A stretch of 39,436 nt of DNA from UBA1081 sp045639185 (GCA_045639185.1 JAZUCO010000040.1:1-39436); one strand, 5' to 3'; counted from the first letter of the stretch, positions 1-7,131 are shown. The notes: generated from the letters alone by a model not told the origin. Translations and numbers: made by a program.

Positions 1-1
1 C

Positions 2-340
2 GGAAACATTCTCCCGGTTAACAGGAAGGATGTTCCCGAAAGAGATTGTGTTTTTGTTCAAATCAGCGAATCACAGGTCGGCAGGGCAGTACGCACAAAG
101 GATTGGAAGTATTCTGCCAGAGCACTCGGATCGGGAAATACGAAACACAGCGCACTGGTTTATTATGATGATTTTTTATATGACCTGAAAAACGATCCTG
201 CCGAAAAACATAACCTTGTAAATAATAAAAATTACCTTGATACTCTGCGAAAAATGAGAGGGTTGCTTGCAAGAGAAATGGTTAATGCCGGTGAGAAAAA
301 ACCGATATTTTTCAAGCCCTTGAAAGTAAGAAGCTTTTGA
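2..340 (+). CDS. Sulfatase, C-terminal fragment
   Basis: Frame 2 is open from the window edge to TGA at 338-340, giving 112 residues; the N-terminus lies outside. The block VRTKDWKYSARA, then YDDFLYDLKNDPAEKHNLV, then a helix ending LLAREMVNAGE is the usual C-terminal subdomain of arylsulfatase-family (alkaline-phosphatase fold) hydrolases, which remove sulfate esters from glycans. The formylglycine motif and metal ligands are upstream and cannot be checked. The next gene is a GH129-like glycosidase on the opposite strand, so sulfated host O-glycans are a plausible substrate, but this is inference. A phosphatase or phosphonate-hydrolase relative of the same superfamily is the main alternative. 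Confidence 0.8.
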   Translation, partial: GNILPVNRKDVPERDCVFVQISESQVGRAVRTKDWKYSARALGSGNTKHSALVYYDDFLYDLKNDPAEKHNLVNNKNYLDTLRKMRGLLAREMVNAGEKKPIFFKPLKVRSF

Positions 341-365
341 TTTTATTCGATTGCAGATAATAAAA

Positions 366-404
366 GGTACAACTGTATATTTTAATTAAGGGTGTACCGT
401 TTTT
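366..404 (+). terminator. Weak terminator candidate after the sulfatase gene
   Basis: GGTACA (366-371) can pair with TGTACC (393-398), followed by GTTTTTG. The loop is about 21 nt and the stem only 6 bp, so this is a weak candidate. The stronger hairpin at 564-591 may be the real end of the transcript. Confidence 0.3.
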
Positions 405-475
405 GTGAGCGAAGAGTTTTTTTGTAAAGCTTGAATAAAAATAAGAAATTAAGCAGTCACCATTTGATACTTTGA

Positions 476-529
476 TTGCACAACACTTATAAGATTTTGC
501 ACAACACTGCGAAAATTTTGCACAACGCT
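476..529. repeat. Three 12-bp direct repeats on an exact 21-bp period
   Basis: TTGCACAACACT occurs at 476-487 and 497-508, and TTGCACAACGCT at 518-529; unit starts are exactly 21 bp apart, about two helical turns. They sit in the 330-bp gene-free stretch 341-670, which otherwise holds only the hairpins listed here. The phasing suggests binding sites on one DNA face. A stop codon lies directly before the first unit in the frame that would read the repeats as a heptapeptide, so a coding role is unlikely. Confidence 0.75.
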
Positions 530-563
530 AAATCCTTGTATCAAAATTAGGTGTGGTTTCCAT

Positions 564-591
564 GACTGTGCAACAGCACAGTCTTTTTTTT
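564..591 (+). terminator. Rho-independent terminator
   Basis: GACTGTGC (564-571), loop AACA, GCACAGTC (576-583): a perfect 8-bp stem running into a T tract to 591. It would end rightward transcription from the sulfatase gene. Confidence 0.8.
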
Positions 592-616
592 CGTAAAAGT
601 ATATTTCAAAACAACA

Positions 617-650
617 AACCTCCGGAGAATTGCTTCACCGAAGGTTTTTT
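617..650 (-). terminator. Terminator between convergent genes
   Basis: AACCTCCGG near 617 pairs, with one mismatch, with the arm inside CACCGAAGGTT ending at about 645. A T tract follows on the plus strand and a T-rich stretch follows on the minus strand. It lies just after the stop of the leftward GH129-like gene and may work in both directions. Confidence 0.55.
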
Positions 651-670
651 TATTATATTAAAATGTGATG

Positions 671-2563
671 TTAATTAATTTCGTATATGTTTTCGTCTAA
701 ATCAATAACAATTGATGTACCGTCAGCATATGTTGCTTTTTGTTTACGATAACTGCCGAGGAATTCGTGCTTTACCATCTCTTTGTTATACAGCTTGGCT
801 TGCAGCTCACAAAGGGGCTTAACGCGTTCAAGTTCTTTCCTCAATTCATCATCATCCATCATACCTATATCGGCGGTGCGATTGTCTGTTCCAATTTTGC
901 AAAGAGAATTTCCGTATGGATGAAGATAAGGCATACCAGCATTCAAAACACCATACAAATCACCGTCATCACCCTTGGGGATCCCCCAATTATTAAACCA
1001 ATTCCAAGGAACAATAATACAATCATGGTAAACCAGATTGCCTAAAGGTACGGGAACACCTATGGCTTTACCATTTTCCTGCGGTTTTAATGCGTGAGGT
1101 CCATGATGAACAAGAGCAAGATAATTAAGAAGCTGCATACCGGGCTCTTCAGAAGACATTATCAAACCTTTATCGTTGAGGTAATTAAAACACTCCCCTC
1201 TTAGCTTTATGCTCTCTTCTCTTGTAACTCTGTGCTCATCATGGAAGCATTCGTCACCCTGCATAATAGCAAAAACATCAAGATATGCTCCCTGAACATC
1301 AATTCCGTGTTCTTCAAGCTCTGTATAAGTTTTCTTAACAGCATCAAGAGCAAAAGCTGTACAAAGGTATGTATGTTCACCGCCGTCCCAGATTGAACAA
1401 TAGGGATTTGAGCCATCGATATTCTTTATAGCCTTGTTCTTATCAAAAACAGGACTGTCATAATAATAATCTCTGTATTGATCGTGAAGAGCAAATACAT
1501 AACCAAGCTCACGGCAGGTGTCAGAGAAATTTCTGAAGCCATCCCAACCGCCCGCCTGTTTGCATGGAGGAAGAATATAGGGATGGTTATTATCGTATCC
1601 GTCTTTTCCCCAACCATCAGTATGGATGTAAAGCTTATCCAGGCCGAGTGCTTTCAGTCGCTGCATTTCTTCCGCACGATTATAAAAGGTTGCACAAAGA
1701 AGCTCGTTGGTACCGTTTTTGTCGTAAAATTGTGATTTCTCGTTGATTTTAGAAAAGATTTTATGATGAAGAACAGGAGCACCGATGATATTTTTTATAT
1801 TAGGGTTCTTTGCAATTTTCTCATCAAGAGTAACTAATTCATTTCTGTCAAAAAGATACTTGCGGTATGTCTTTGCAACAGTGTTGTAATCGCCATTATC
1901 GTGAAAAACAAATCGAATTATTCTTTTGTAAGAGATTTTACCGAGAGATGTCTGCCAAAAAACAGAATTGAGAAAAGCCTGTCTCTTTCCGTAGCAGGAG
2001 TAAAAGGAAGCGTCGTAAGGTGTTTCAACTATTGCGGTAAATGCATTTCCGTCACATACTCTGCCCCAAACAGGCATATAACAATCTCCTGTGTTTATCG
2101 GTCTTTTCACCGTGGTATAATATCGCGTAGAAAAATAATTATTAAGATAAAAGTCAGGTAGAATAAAGCCTTGTCTCATCGGGTCAATGTGATATGAAGT
2201 CTCCCCCTTTGCTTTCGAATTAAATGGAGCAGGAAAAAATGCACCATTAATAAGATAATCCGTTTCATTCTCAGATTCAAAAGAAAAGACAACCTCATTA
2301 TCACTAACAACTTCGGCTGTACAAACTAGTGTAAAAGGCATTTTTTTACCATCAAGAATAAAATCCGAATATTTTGTTACTATTTTATTATCTGAATATT
2401 CTGTTTTTTTACTTTTGGCAGATTTGAAAAGCAAATTCTTATTCTTTTTACCGTCCTGTTTACAAACTGAAACGAAAGTTTCCCTTCCATCGTTTACCCA
2501 CAAAAAACCGTTATAGTTAATTTTATATGAGTCTTTTTGTTCATTAAAGCTGATTTTCAACAT
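671..2563 (-). CDS. GH129/GH101-like glycosidase, candidate alpha-N-acetylgalactosaminidase
   Basis: A 630-residue protein with no signal peptide, so probably cytoplasmic. The first ~240 residues look like a beta-rich galactose-mutarotase-like domain; the rest looks like a TIM barrel with HTDGWGKDGYDNNHP at 314-328, AGGWDGFRNF, ALHDQYRDYYYD and GAYLDVFAIMQGDE around 425-438. In NagBb, the characterised GH129 alpha-N-acetylgalactosaminidase, I recall the nucleophile and acid/base as D435 and E478. Here D429 (in YLDV) and E472 (in SSEEPG) have the same 43-residue spacing, and total length also matches. GH129 enzymes release GalNAc from Tn antigen (GalNAc-Ser/Thr). A GGGGGAGG ribosome site precedes the ATG. 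A GH101-type or DUF5696-type enzyme with another substrate is possible. Confidence 0.62.
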   Translation of the reverse strand: MLKISFNEQKDSYKINYNGFLWVNDGRETFVSVCKQDGKKNKNLLFKSAKSKKTEYSDNKIVTKYSDFILDGKKMPFTLVCTAEVVSDNEVVFSFESENETDYLINGAFFPAPFNSKAKGETSYHIDPMRQGFILPDFYLNNYFSTRYYTTVKRPINTGDCYMPVWGRVCDGNAFTAIVETPYDASFYSCYGKRQAFLNSVFWQTSLGKISYKRIIRFVFHDNGDYNTVAKTYRKYLFDRNELVTLDEKIAKNPNIKNIIGAPVLHHKIFSKINEKSQFYDKNGTNELLCATFYNRAEEMQRLKALGLDKLYIHTDGWGKDGYDNNHPYILPPCKQAGGWDGFRNFSDTCRELGYVFALHDQYRDYYYDSPVFDKNKAIKNIDGSNPYCSIWDGGEHTYLCTAFALDAVKKTYTELEEHGIDVQGAYLDVFAIMQGDECFHDEHRVTREESIKLRGECFNYLNDKGLIMSSEEPGMQLLNYLALVHHGPHALKPQENGKAIGVPVPLGNLVYHDCIIVPWNWFNNWGIPKGDDGDLYGVLNAGMPYLHPYGNSLCKIGTDNRTADIGMMDDDELRKELERVKPLCELQAKLYNKEMVKHEFLGSYRKQKATYADGTSIVIDLDENIYEIN

Positions 2564-2626
2564 TTTTTATATCCTCCCCCGAAAAAAACGAATTAAAAAA
2601 TAAAAACAACATTTTTATACTTACAG

Positions 2627-2656
2627 ATTATAATAAAAATTGTTCAGGAATAGCAA
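2627..2656 (-). promoter_or_regulatory. Promoter of the GH129-like gene
   Basis: On the minus strand, TTGCTA (2651-2656), an 18-bp spacer and TATAAT (2627-2632), about 65 bp upstream of the ATG. The -35 is imperfect, which fits a promoter needing an activator. Confidence 0.5.
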
Positions 2657-2684
2657 ATTTTTATGTTTTATCATTTTTTTATAC

Positions 2685-2716
2685 GTTAATATTATCGACA
2701 CATAGGTTAATGTTAT
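2685..2716. repeat. 11-bp direct repeats spaced 21 bp, upstream of the GH129-like promoter
   Basis: GTTAATATTAT (2685-2695) and GTTAATGTTAT (2706-2716) differ at one base and start 21 bp apart. They lie about 30-60 bp upstream of the -35 at 2651-2656. Tandem half-sites one or two turns apart upstream of a weak -35 are typical of AraC-family activators, which often control glycan genes; no such regulator is in the window. Confidence 0.45.
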
Positions 2717-2794
2717 TTTATTAAACTATAGCATATAACAACACATTTTTCAATAATTGAGAAAGTTTATGCAATCAATATGCTCAAGAAAGAG

Positions 2795-2825
2795 CAAAAA
2801 ACCAACTCATCAAATGAGTTGGTTT
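2795..2825 (-). terminator. Terminator of the 38-codon micro-gene
   Basis: AACCAACTCAT (2800-2810), loop CAA, ATGAGTTGGTT (2814-2824), extendable by one pair; on the minus strand it is followed by TTTTTTG. It starts six bases past the stop codon of the small ORF. Confidence 0.9.
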
Positions 2826-2830
2826 CTAAA

Positions 2831-2947
2831 TTAAAGCAGATAATCATCAAACATTGAATAAGTTTCCTTTTCAGGCTCAAATTTATCAAACTGAAAAAGA
2901 ATGTTTTTTTCACTCTGAGATTCAAAATTGTTATTATTTTCTGACAT
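2831..2947 (-). CDS. Micro-gene, 38-residue protein of unknown function
   Basis: ATG at 2947 follows AAGGAGATG at a good distance, and the frame closes with TAA at 2831. The product starts MSENNNNFESQSEK and ends YSMFDDYLL; it is hydrophilic and acidic, with no membrane segment and no Cys. It has its own promoter (2991-3020) and a perfect terminator (2795-2825), so it looks like a complete one-gene transcript rather than a tail of the feo operon, although readthrough from feo cannot be excluded. I do not recognise the family. The longer overlapping frame in this region (2767-2976) begins with TTG upstream of the ribosome site and looks like a shadow. Confidence 0.6.
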   Translation of the reverse strand: MSENNNNFESQSEKNILFQFDKFEPEKETYSMFDDYLL

Positions 2948-2990
2948 ATAAAACATCTCCTTAATATTCCTTGCAAATTCAGTTTAGCAT

Positions 2991-3020
2991 TTTATATGTA
3001 CAATAAAACGGATATTTCAA
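2991..3020 (-). promoter_or_regulatory. Promoter of the 38-codon micro-gene
   Basis: On the minus strand, TTGAAA (3015-3020), an 18-bp spacer and TATAAA (2991-2996). It lies between the stop of the Cys-rich feo gene and the micro-gene ribosome site. Confidence 0.5.
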
Positions 3021-3027
3021 GCACGAT

Positions 3028-3204
3028 TTAATCTTCTGCGATTGAAGTATGTTCACCACAACAAACCATATTCCCCTTTTTTGAGCAGCTTTCAGCATTG
3101 GGGCAACCTATACATCTTTTTCCACTCTTTTTGGATCTGTAAATATAATATGAAGCAGCTAAAACTATTAAAGTAACCACAGCGATAATAATCATATTTT
3201 CCAT
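3028..3204 (-). CDS. FeoB-associated Cys-rich membrane protein
   Basis: A 58-residue ORF with ATG at 3204 behind an AGGAG site, starting 12 bases after the feoB stop. Residues 4-22 form one hydrophobic helix (MIIIAVVTLIVLAASYYIY), then a basic RSKKSGKR turn, then a Cys-rich tail with C31, C34, C40, C48 and C49 (CIGC, AESC, VCCG). This is the layout of the small 'FeoB-associated Cys-rich membrane protein' family that follows feoB in many Bacillota, sometimes compared with FeoC. It probably sits in the membrane with the Cys tail cytoplasmic and helps FeoB; its biochemical role is not established. Confidence 0.85.
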   Translation of the reverse strand: MENMIIIAVVTLIVLAASYYIYRSKKSGKRCIGCPNAESCSKKGNMVCCGEHTSIAED

Positions 3205-3216
3205 ACAAACTCCTAC

Positions 3217-5229
3217 TTAATTTTCAAGTAACTTTTTCTTATTTTTGCGTTCAAGAGCAAAAGCTTTTGCTTTCTTATCCCCTCTTATACAAAGAACAGT
3301 TACAATTGCAACAAAAATAAGAACTGCAATTGCGCCTGGAATTACCGCAACACCAAAAGAACCGGTTGTTATAAGAGTACCGATCTGATAAACAAGAAAA
3401 CCGACTGAAAAACCTGTACAAAACTGAAGTGCCAATCCTGCAGACAACCATTTTGCACTTTTCATTTCGCTTCTCATAGCACCTATTGCAGCAAAACAAG
3501 GAGGAGTAAAAAGATTAAACATAAGATAAGCAAGTGCGGCAGCCTTTGAAATAGCCATAATACCCGCAACTTCAGCACCGGCTCCGTCTAACATTGCAAG
3601 CTCATCAGCATCTATAAGATTTTCAAGACCTACAAAACAAACAGCAAGCGTACCTACAACATTTTCCTTTGCAATAAAACCTGTAATGGCTGCTGCTGCA
3701 AGCTGCCATGAAAGAACACCTGCAACAGGCACAAGAATGTATGCAAAAGGACCTGCTACAGAAGCAAGAATTGAAGCATCTGCAGTTTCTGCGACATTGA
3801 AACTCCAATCAAAGCTTTGCATTATCTGAACAACAGTATTGCAAAGAAGAATAATAGTTGCAGCTTTTACTATATAAGACCATCCGCGCTGACACATAGA
3901 GAAAAAAGCTCGTTTTATACTGGGAATTTTATATTCGGGCAATTCTATGATAAAAAAAGACTTTTTGGCTCTATATCCTGTTATTTTATTTACAAGCAAA
4001 GCACCGATAAGAATAATTATAATACCCGCAAAATACATAAGCGGACCTACCCAGCTTGCATCTTCAAAGAATGCGCCTGCAAAAAGAGAAATAACCGGAA
4101 GTTTTGCACCACATGGCATAAAAGGTGCAAGCATTGCTGTTGCACGTCTTTCACGTTCATCTCTGATTGTTCTACACGCCATTACTCCGGGAATTGCACA
4201 ACCGGTACCAACAACAAAAGGAATAACAGATTTGCCGCTGAGCCCTACCTTCTTGAAGATAGGATCAAGAACAACAGATGCTCTTGCCATATAACCGCAA
4301 TCCTCAAGCAAAGCAATCAGGAAGTACATTATCATTACAAGCGGAAGGAAGCCTATTACAGCAATTGCACCACCAATAACACCATCAACAAGAAGCGCAG
4401 AAACAATAGGACTTGCATCTACAAAAAGTTCTTCAACAGCCTCCTGACCTTTTTCAAGAAGAGCTGTAAGGAAGTCTGCAATCAAAGCACCGAGACCTGC
4501 CTGAGATATCCAGAAAACTAGAAACATAACAACAGCAAAAATAGGAAGACCTACCCATTTGCTTGTGATAATATCGTCAATTTTGTCCTGAGTATTTCTC
4601 ACATTAGTAAATACTCTTCTTTTTTCAACAACTTTTACTATGCCATTAACAAAATCAAAACGTCTTCTGTCAGCTGAAGCTGCAGCTTTTTTATCAGTGG
4701 TGTCATAACTCTGCTGCATATACGGAGCTTTCTGACATTTGCCGACAGATGAAACTGCAGATTCAACAACACTTACGAGGCCGTCAGCAGTTGTGGAAAT
4801 TGTTTCAATAACGGGACAACCGAGTTTTTCAGCAAGCAATTCTGCATTAATCTTATTGCTCTTTTTTGTGTTTACGTCTGTTTTATTAAGAGCAACAACC
4901 ACGGGAATACCGAGTTCAAGAAGCTGAGTGGTAAAAAACAAACTTCTGCTGAGATTTGTGGCATCCACGATATTAATTATAGCGTCAGGATTTTCATTAT
5001 TGATATAGTCTTTCGTAACACTTTCTTCAGAAGTAAAAGGCGACATTGAGTATGCCCCGGGAAGATCAACAATTGTAACATCTTCAACCCCAAAGCTCTT
5101 TTTAAGAGAATGTTCTTTTTTATCAACTGTAACACCAGCCCAGTTGCCAACTTTTTCATTTCGACCAGTGAGCGCATTAAACATTGTTGTTTTACCGCTG
5201 TTGGGATTACCTGCTAAAGCAATTTTCAT
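3217..5229 (-). CDS. feoB: Ferrous iron transporter FeoB
   Basis: A 670-residue inner-membrane Fe(II) transporter. The N-terminal G domain has G1 GNPNSGKT (7-14), G3 DLPG (55-58) and G4 NKTD (115-118). After a linker of about 215 residues comes a polytopic core with the two Gate repeats, recognisable by GTGCAIPGVMACRTIRDERE and the later FTPPCFAAIGAMRSEMKSAKW; the C-terminus is a basic tail. The length is normal for a FeoB without a fused FeoA domain. The gene follows feoA but is separated from it by a terminator-like hairpin and an iron-box copy, so its expression may be set separately. The start follows an AAGGAG site. Confidence 0.97.
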   Translation of the reverse strand: MKIALAGNPNSGKTTMFNALTGRNEKVGNWAGVTVDKKEHSLKKSFGVEDVTIVDLPGAYSMSPFTSEESVTKDYINNENPDAIINIVDATNLSRSLFFTTQLLELGIPVVVALNKTDVNTKKSNKINAELLAEKLGCPVIETISTTADGLVSVVESAVSSVGKCQKAPYMQQSYDTTDKKAAASADRRRFDFVNGIVKVVEKRRVFTNVRNTQDKIDDIITSKWVGLPIFAVVMFLVFWISQAGLGALIADFLTALLEKGQEAVEELFVDASPIVSALLVDGVIGGAIAVIGFLPLVMIMYFLIALLEDCGYMARASVVLDPIFKKVGLSGKSVIPFVVGTGCAIPGVMACRTIRDERERRATAMLAPFMPCGAKLPVISLFAGAFFEDASWVGPLMYFAGIIIILIGALLVNKITGYRAKKSFFIIELPEYKIPSIKRAFFSMCQRGWSYIVKAATIILLCNTVVQIMQSFDWSFNVAETADASILASVAGPFAYILVPVAGVLSWQLAAAAITGFIAKENVVGTLAVCFVGLENLIDADELAMLDGAGAEVAGIMAISKAAALAYLMFNLFTPPCFAAIGAMRSEMKSAKWLSAGLALQFCTGFSVGFLVYQIGTLITTGSFGVAVIPGAIAVLIFVAIVTVLCIRGDKKAKAFALERKNKKKLLEN

Positions 5230-5265
5230 TAAAATTCTCCTTAGAATCTATGTAAATCTCAACCT

Positions 5266-5281
5266 GTTAGCACCTGCTAAC
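5266..5281. promoter_or_regulatory. Iron-box copy 3, in the feoA-feoB spacer
   Basis: GTTAGCACCTGCTAAC, a GTTAG-N6-CTAAC palindrome matching the two boxes in the feoA promoter. It is nested in a larger inverted repeat (AATCTCA at 5255-5261, TGAGATT at 5283-5289), so the RNA can also fold into a long hairpin just upstream of the feoB ribosome site. Confidence 0.65.
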
Positions 5282-5291
5282 CTGAGATTCT

Positions 5292-5317
5292 AAAAAAAAC
5301 AATCCTGAGATTGTTTT
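5292..5317 (-). terminator. Intercistronic terminator after feoA
   Basis: AAAACAATC (5296-5304), loop CTGA, GATTGTTTT (5309-5317): a perfect 9-bp stem that overlaps the feoA stop and continues into T residues on the minus strand. It should reduce or condition readthrough into feoB. Confidence 0.7.
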
Positions 5318-5531
5318 AAGCGACAATAATGGCAGAAGCCAACGCATTGTCAATATTATATCTACCGTCCTTGATAGCAACAATACAGTTTTTTCTCTTT
5401 CTTGAAATAACAGTTATTGGTTCACCGCTGTAACACCCGAGAGAAAAAAGAAATGCATCAAGTTCATCATCATCTGTTTCAATACTCTTAATTATATATT
5501 CTTTACCTTCTAAAACAGAAGTAAGATTCAT
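5316..5531 (-). CDS. feoA: FeoA-type SH3-like protein
   Basis: A 71-residue cytoplasmic protein with the small beta-barrel pattern of FeoA: KEYIIKSIETDDDELDAFLFSLGCYSGEPITVISRKRKNCIVAIKDGRY can be read as the usual 'I...D.....L...G...G..I.V' series, ending IDNALASAIIV. FeoA supports Fe(II) uptake through FeoB. A GGAGAATCC site precedes ATG. It is the first gene of the iron operon and its promoter carries two iron boxes. Confidence 0.9.
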   Translation of the reverse strand: MNLTSVLEGKEYIIKSIETDDDELDAFLFSLGCYSGEPITVISRKRKNCIVAIKDGRYNIDNALASAIIVA

Positions 5532-5560
5532 AAATGGATTCTCCGTTCAAAAATAATACA

Positions 5561-5576
5561 GTTAGCCTAAACTAAC
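5561..5576. promoter_or_regulatory. Iron-box copy 1, near the feoA transcription start
   Basis: GTTAGCCTAAACTAAC, a 16-bp GTTAG-N6-CTAAC palindrome just downstream of the feoA -10. It resembles DtxR/IdeR-type boxes (consensus TTAGGTTAGCCTAACCTAA), so repression by an iron-loaded DtxR-family protein is likely; the regulator is not in the window. Confidence 0.7.
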
Positions 5577-5583
5577 TACGTAT

Positions 5584-5612
5584 ATATTAGCATAGGCTAA
5601 CTGCATTGTCAA
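5584..5612 (-). promoter_or_regulatory. feoA promoter overlapped by iron-box copy 2
   Basis: On the minus strand, TTGACA (5607-5612), a 17-bp spacer and TAATAT (5584-5589). The second box (plus strand ATTAGCATAGGCTAAC, 5586-5601) fills the spacer and touches the -10, so a bound repressor would block RNA polymerase directly. Boxes 1 and 2 are 25 bp apart centre to centre. Confidence 0.8.
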
Positions 5613-5641
5613 GCAATTAATTTCTATTATTTAACTTTTTT

Positions 5642-7018
5642 TCAATTTTCAACAAAAGTGACATTTCTGAACCTCGTAATTTCATCTGCATTTGATGAAA
5701 GATTATTTTTTACAAGGTCAAGCCCATCAACATTTTCTGCATCAATAGCATATTTATAGGTCTTGTAGTCTTTAGTTATAAAGTCTGTAGAAGTTTTTTC
5801 TATACGGACATTTTTTGCATTTCTTATAAAGAATGCAGAGTTATCATTATCCTCAATACCGTGATCTATACAAGGTCTGAGATCATAAAGTCCACAATCC
5901 CATTTTGATATTTTTTCAAGCTGAATATTACAATTTTCAAAAACAACATTTTCAACAGGATTTTCAGATGATGAGTAAATCAGAACCCCATTTTCTCCTT
6001 TTGTGGTTATATTATAATATCGTATATTCTTGATATGACCAGCAACAGTATTTTCATCACGACGGAAACAAGTTATTGTAATGGGTTCTGCTGTGCCCCA
6101 CCAATCAGAACAGAAGCGACGCGTTTCCACAGTGCAATCTCTGAATGTTACGTTCTCAACATTACCACCATCACGAATCTGAATTGAAAGTCCTCTGTTA
6201 CTTTTTGAAATCATACAATTGCTGACTACAACATTTCTGAAATCACCGACACCTTCAGTTCCGATTTTGATAGCGGCTGATGTTGAAGTAAGTGTACAAT
6301 CGGAAATAACAATATTTTCACAAGGACCGTATTCAGCATTACCTTTAGATGTTTTCAGACAGATGCAATCATCAGCGCAAGTTACATGACAACCTATGAT
6401 TCTGACATTTGAACAATGGTCAGGGTCAATACCGTCACTATTTGCAACATCAAGAGGATTGAGAATTCTGATATGGGATATGAGAACATCATCACATCCG
6501 GCAGGATGAAGAGTCCAGAATGGTGCATTAGTAACAGTTATGTCTCTGAAAGAGATATTATTACTCTTTTCTATATAAATTGTTGTGGGACGGGGATAAA
6601 AATCACCTGTTACATAATACTGATCTTTTCTTTTTACAAATGAATAGCAGTTGCCGTCAATAGTTCCTTCACCTGTAATTGAACATCCGTCTGCCTCATA
6701 ACCATAAATAAACACAAAAGAAGGTTTTCCGGTTACGGGATTACCAACAAGCGCAGTTTTTGGATCATTTATCATTTTGCAAGGTCTTATATATCCGTTT
6801 ATATCAGAAGTTGCACGAAGCACAGACCCTTTCTGAAGATGAATCTCAACATTCTTTTTAAGCTGAATAGAATCACTGTAATAAGTTTTTCCGCTTTCAA
6901 GTACTACTGTACCGCCACCATTTGCATAGCAATCATCAATTGCAGCCTGTATTGCCTTTACATCATTGATTACACCGTCACCCACAGCACCATAATTTGC
7001 AACATCATATATTTTCAT
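5642..7018 (-). CDS. GH28-type polygalacturonase-like glycosidase
   Basis: A 458-residue right-handed beta-helix protein. It opens with YDVANYGAVGDGVINDVKAIQ, the standard GH28 entry, and shows NSDGID (193-198), ADDC (215-218) and AIKIGTE (249-255), covering the NTDG, DD and RIK-type active-site blocks with D195, D216 and D217. The GHG block of classical endo-polygalacturonases is missing. No signal peptide is seen, so it may act inside the cell on imported pectic or other oligosaccharides. I place the start at the second ATG (7018), which is nine bases after GAGGG; the upstream ATG at 7027 is too close to that site. No hairpin terminator follows the stop. Confidence 0.85.
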   Translation of the reverse strand: MKIYDVANYGAVGDGVINDVKAIQAAIDDCYANGGGTVVLESGKTYYSDSIQLKKNVEIHLQKGSVLRATSDINGYIRPCKMINDPKTALVGNPVTGKPSFVFIYGYEADGCSITGEGTIDGNCYSFVKRKDQYYVTGDFYPRPTTIYIEKSNNISFRDITVTNAPFWTLHPAGCDDVLISHIRILNPLDVANSDGIDPDHCSNVRIIGCHVTCADDCICLKTSKGNAEYGPCENIVISDCTLTSTSAAIKIGTEGVGDFRNVVVSNCMISKSNRGLSIQIRDGGNVENVTFRDCTVETRRFCSDWWGTAEPITITCFRRDENTVAGHIKNIRYYNITTKGENGVLIYSSSENPVENVVFENCNIQLEKISKWDCGLYDLRPCIDHGIEDNDNSAFFIRNAKNVRIEKTSTDFITKDYKTYKYAIDAENVDGLDLVKNNLSSNADEITRFRNVTFVEN

Positions 7019-7051
7019 AATAATCATCCCTCGGATTTTTCTTGTGAATAC

Positions 7052-7080
7052 ATTATATACATAAATCAGGTTTCTTGCAA
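7052..7080 (-). promoter_or_regulatory. Promoter of the GH28-like gene
   Basis: On the minus strand, TTGCAA (7075-7080), a 17-bp spacer and TATAAT (7052-7057), about 35 bp before the start codon. Confidence 0.65.
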
Positions 7081-7091
7081 CAGTTTAAGAA

Positions 7092-7121
7092 TAAAAAAAC
7101 AGCAGTTCCGAAGAACTGCTG
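7092..7121 (-). terminator. Terminator of the rpsF-ssb-rpsR operon
   Basis: On the minus strand, CAGCAGTTC, loop TTCG, GAACTGCTG, then TTTTTTT: a perfect 9-bp stem capped by the very stable UUCG tetraloop. Confidence 0.93.
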
Positions 7122-7131
7122 AATATTTTTA

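Noticed and set aside
476..529. CRISPR-like reading of the 21-bp-period repeats
   Set aside because: The repeat unit is 12 bp and the intervals only 9 bp, far too short for spacers, and no cas genes are present.
740..1045. 101-codon plus-strand frame inside the GH129-like gene
   Set aside because: Antisense shadow without a ribosome site or promoter.
2767..2976. 69-codon minus-strand frame overlapping the 38-codon micro-gene
   Set aside because: It starts at TTG before the ribosome site and runs through the terminator hairpin; the 38-codon frame has the correct start and stop placement.
3817..4521. Open frame of 234 codons on the plus strand inside feoB
   Set aside because: It is antisense to an intact feoB, has no ribosome site, and its low-complexity Lys/Asn/Cys-rich product looks like a reverse reading of membrane helices.
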